Positions 6,152 through 6,447 of a DNA stretch of 6,447 nucleotides are shown here, piece by piece. A program made the translations under genes and the position numbers. Position 1 is the first letter of the stretch, and each line of letters starts with the position of its first letter. The notes under the pieces were generated by a model. That model did not search any database. It was not told the origin of the DNA and saw only the letters and a list, made by a program, of their open reading frames with translations. The stretch spans positions 1-6,447 of the forward strand of contig CAJGCZ010000079.1 of the NCBI GenBank assembly GCA_904501975.1. The letters run 5' to 3'. This DNA is from an uncultured Akkermansia sp. GTDB taxonomy: Bacteria; Verrucomicrobiota; Verrucomicrobiia; Verrucomicrobiales; Akkermansiaceae.

Positions 6152-6316
6152 TTACTTAACACCCTTCTTGCTCAGGCGAGTGCCGGCGGTCGTGCCTTGG
6201 CGAGCCTTGAACTTGGGGTTGCTCTTGCAGATAACATAGAGCGTACCCTTGCGCTTCACGATCTGGCAATCAGCGTGGCGACGCTTCATGGAGGCGAGTG
6301 AGGAAAGAACTTTCAT
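6152..6316 (-). CDS. rpmJ: Large-subunit ribosomal protein bL36, zinc-independent type
   Basis: This is a 54-aa basic ribosomal protein of the large subunit. The sequence MKVLSSLASMKRRHADCQIV, followed by KRKGTLYVICKSNPKFKARQG, closely follows the YkgO-like form of bL36 as I remember it from E. coli. The zinc-ribbon ligands are incomplete: Cys17 and Cys30 remain, but the positions of the first Cys and final His of the C-C-C-H type are His14 and Phe36. A C-terminal extension, TTAGTRLSKKGVK, goes beyond the usual end. The start fits the conserved MKV and a weak AAAGAG ribosome-binding site. It has its own strong promoter and its own terminator. Confidence 0.95.
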   Translation of the reverse strand: MKVLSSLASMKRRHADCQIVKRKGTLYVICKSNPKFKARQGTTAGTRLSKKGVK

Positions 6317-6350
6317 GTCTCTTTGTGCGTTTGTTTGTTAATAAATGTTT

Positions 6351-6372
6351 CGGCCGCGACGCTTGCGCGCCG
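6351..6372 (-). other. GC-rich hairpin in the rpmJ leader
   Basis: Minus-strand RNA can form a stem of CGGC with GCCG plus CGC with GCG past a bulged G, around a 7-nt loop. It falls at the very 5' end of the predicted transcript, whose remaining leader to the rpmJ ATG is AT-rich. It could stabilise the mRNA or serve in autoregulation; nothing in the sequence decides this. Confidence 0.4.
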
Positions 6373-6380
6373 GGACGCTC

Positions 6381-6408
6381 ATTATACTTGTTTATTTCCG
6401 TTTGTAAA
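6381..6408 (-). promoter_or_regulatory. Sigma70-type promoter of rpmJ
   Basis: The -10 hexamer TATAAT (6381-6386) is a perfect match, and the -35 hexamer TTTACA (6403-6408) matches 5/6, with a 16-nt spacer. Sequence upstream is AT-rich, which fits a strong ribosomal-protein promoter. Transcription would start near 6374, giving a leader of about 58 nt. I see no Zur-type palindrome over it. Confidence 0.8.
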
Positions 6409-6447
6409 GACAAAATTTGCAATTCGTCATATTTATTTTGTTTTTCA

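Noticed and set aside
6317..6447. Zur operator controlling rpmJ
   Set aside because: No GTTATAATATAAC-like palindrome; the TATAAT there is a plain -10 element.

Overview
The window carries six protein-coding genes, all on the minus strand, so it reads right to left. The organism is Gram-negative: there is an outer-membrane porin with a cleavable signal peptide and a C-terminal phenylalanine. The porin type, the bL36 sequence, the poor Shine-Dalgarno sequences and the GC-rich palindromic spacer suggest a member of the PVC group, perhaps a gut Verrucomicrobiota related to Akkermansia. That placement is an impression from sequence style, not a database result.

Right part (about 4918-6447): a consensus-like sigma70 promoter (6381-6408) drives rpmJ (bL36, zinc-independent type, 54 aa, missed by size-limited ORF calling). 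rpmJ is followed by an intrinsic terminator (6079-6122). Next comes a MetX-like homoserine O-acyltransferase (4918-6054), which has no obvious ribosome-binding site and almost no leader.

Left part (about 228-4805): a ferrous-iron uptake cluster. A well-formed promoter upstream of feoA is overlapped by a palindrome matching the DtxR/IdeR iron-box consensus at 15 of 19 positions. Then follow feoA (82 aa), feoB (913 aa, unusually long), a 55-aa Cys-rich membrane protein of the FeoB-associated family (also missed by size-limited ORF calling) and an OprB-type porin (397 aa). A strong intrinsic terminator (228-260) closes the cluster. No terminator is visible between feoA and the porin, so one transcript may cover all four. 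The porin also has its own box-like sequence just upstream. The motif AAAGTTAG-N6-YTAA occurs at the feoA promoter, at the feoA start codon and just before the porin. This suggests that one iron-responsive repressor controls both the inner-membrane Fe2+ transporter and an outer-membrane channel.

The most notable points are: the shared operator-like motif that ties a carbohydrate-porin-like protein to Fe2+ uptake; a FeoB whose membrane domain is interrupted by a roughly 140-residue segment resembling a DUF805 membrane domain; and a second, acidic insertion in the same FeoB. Positions 1-227 hold no gene but are dense in inverted repeats.
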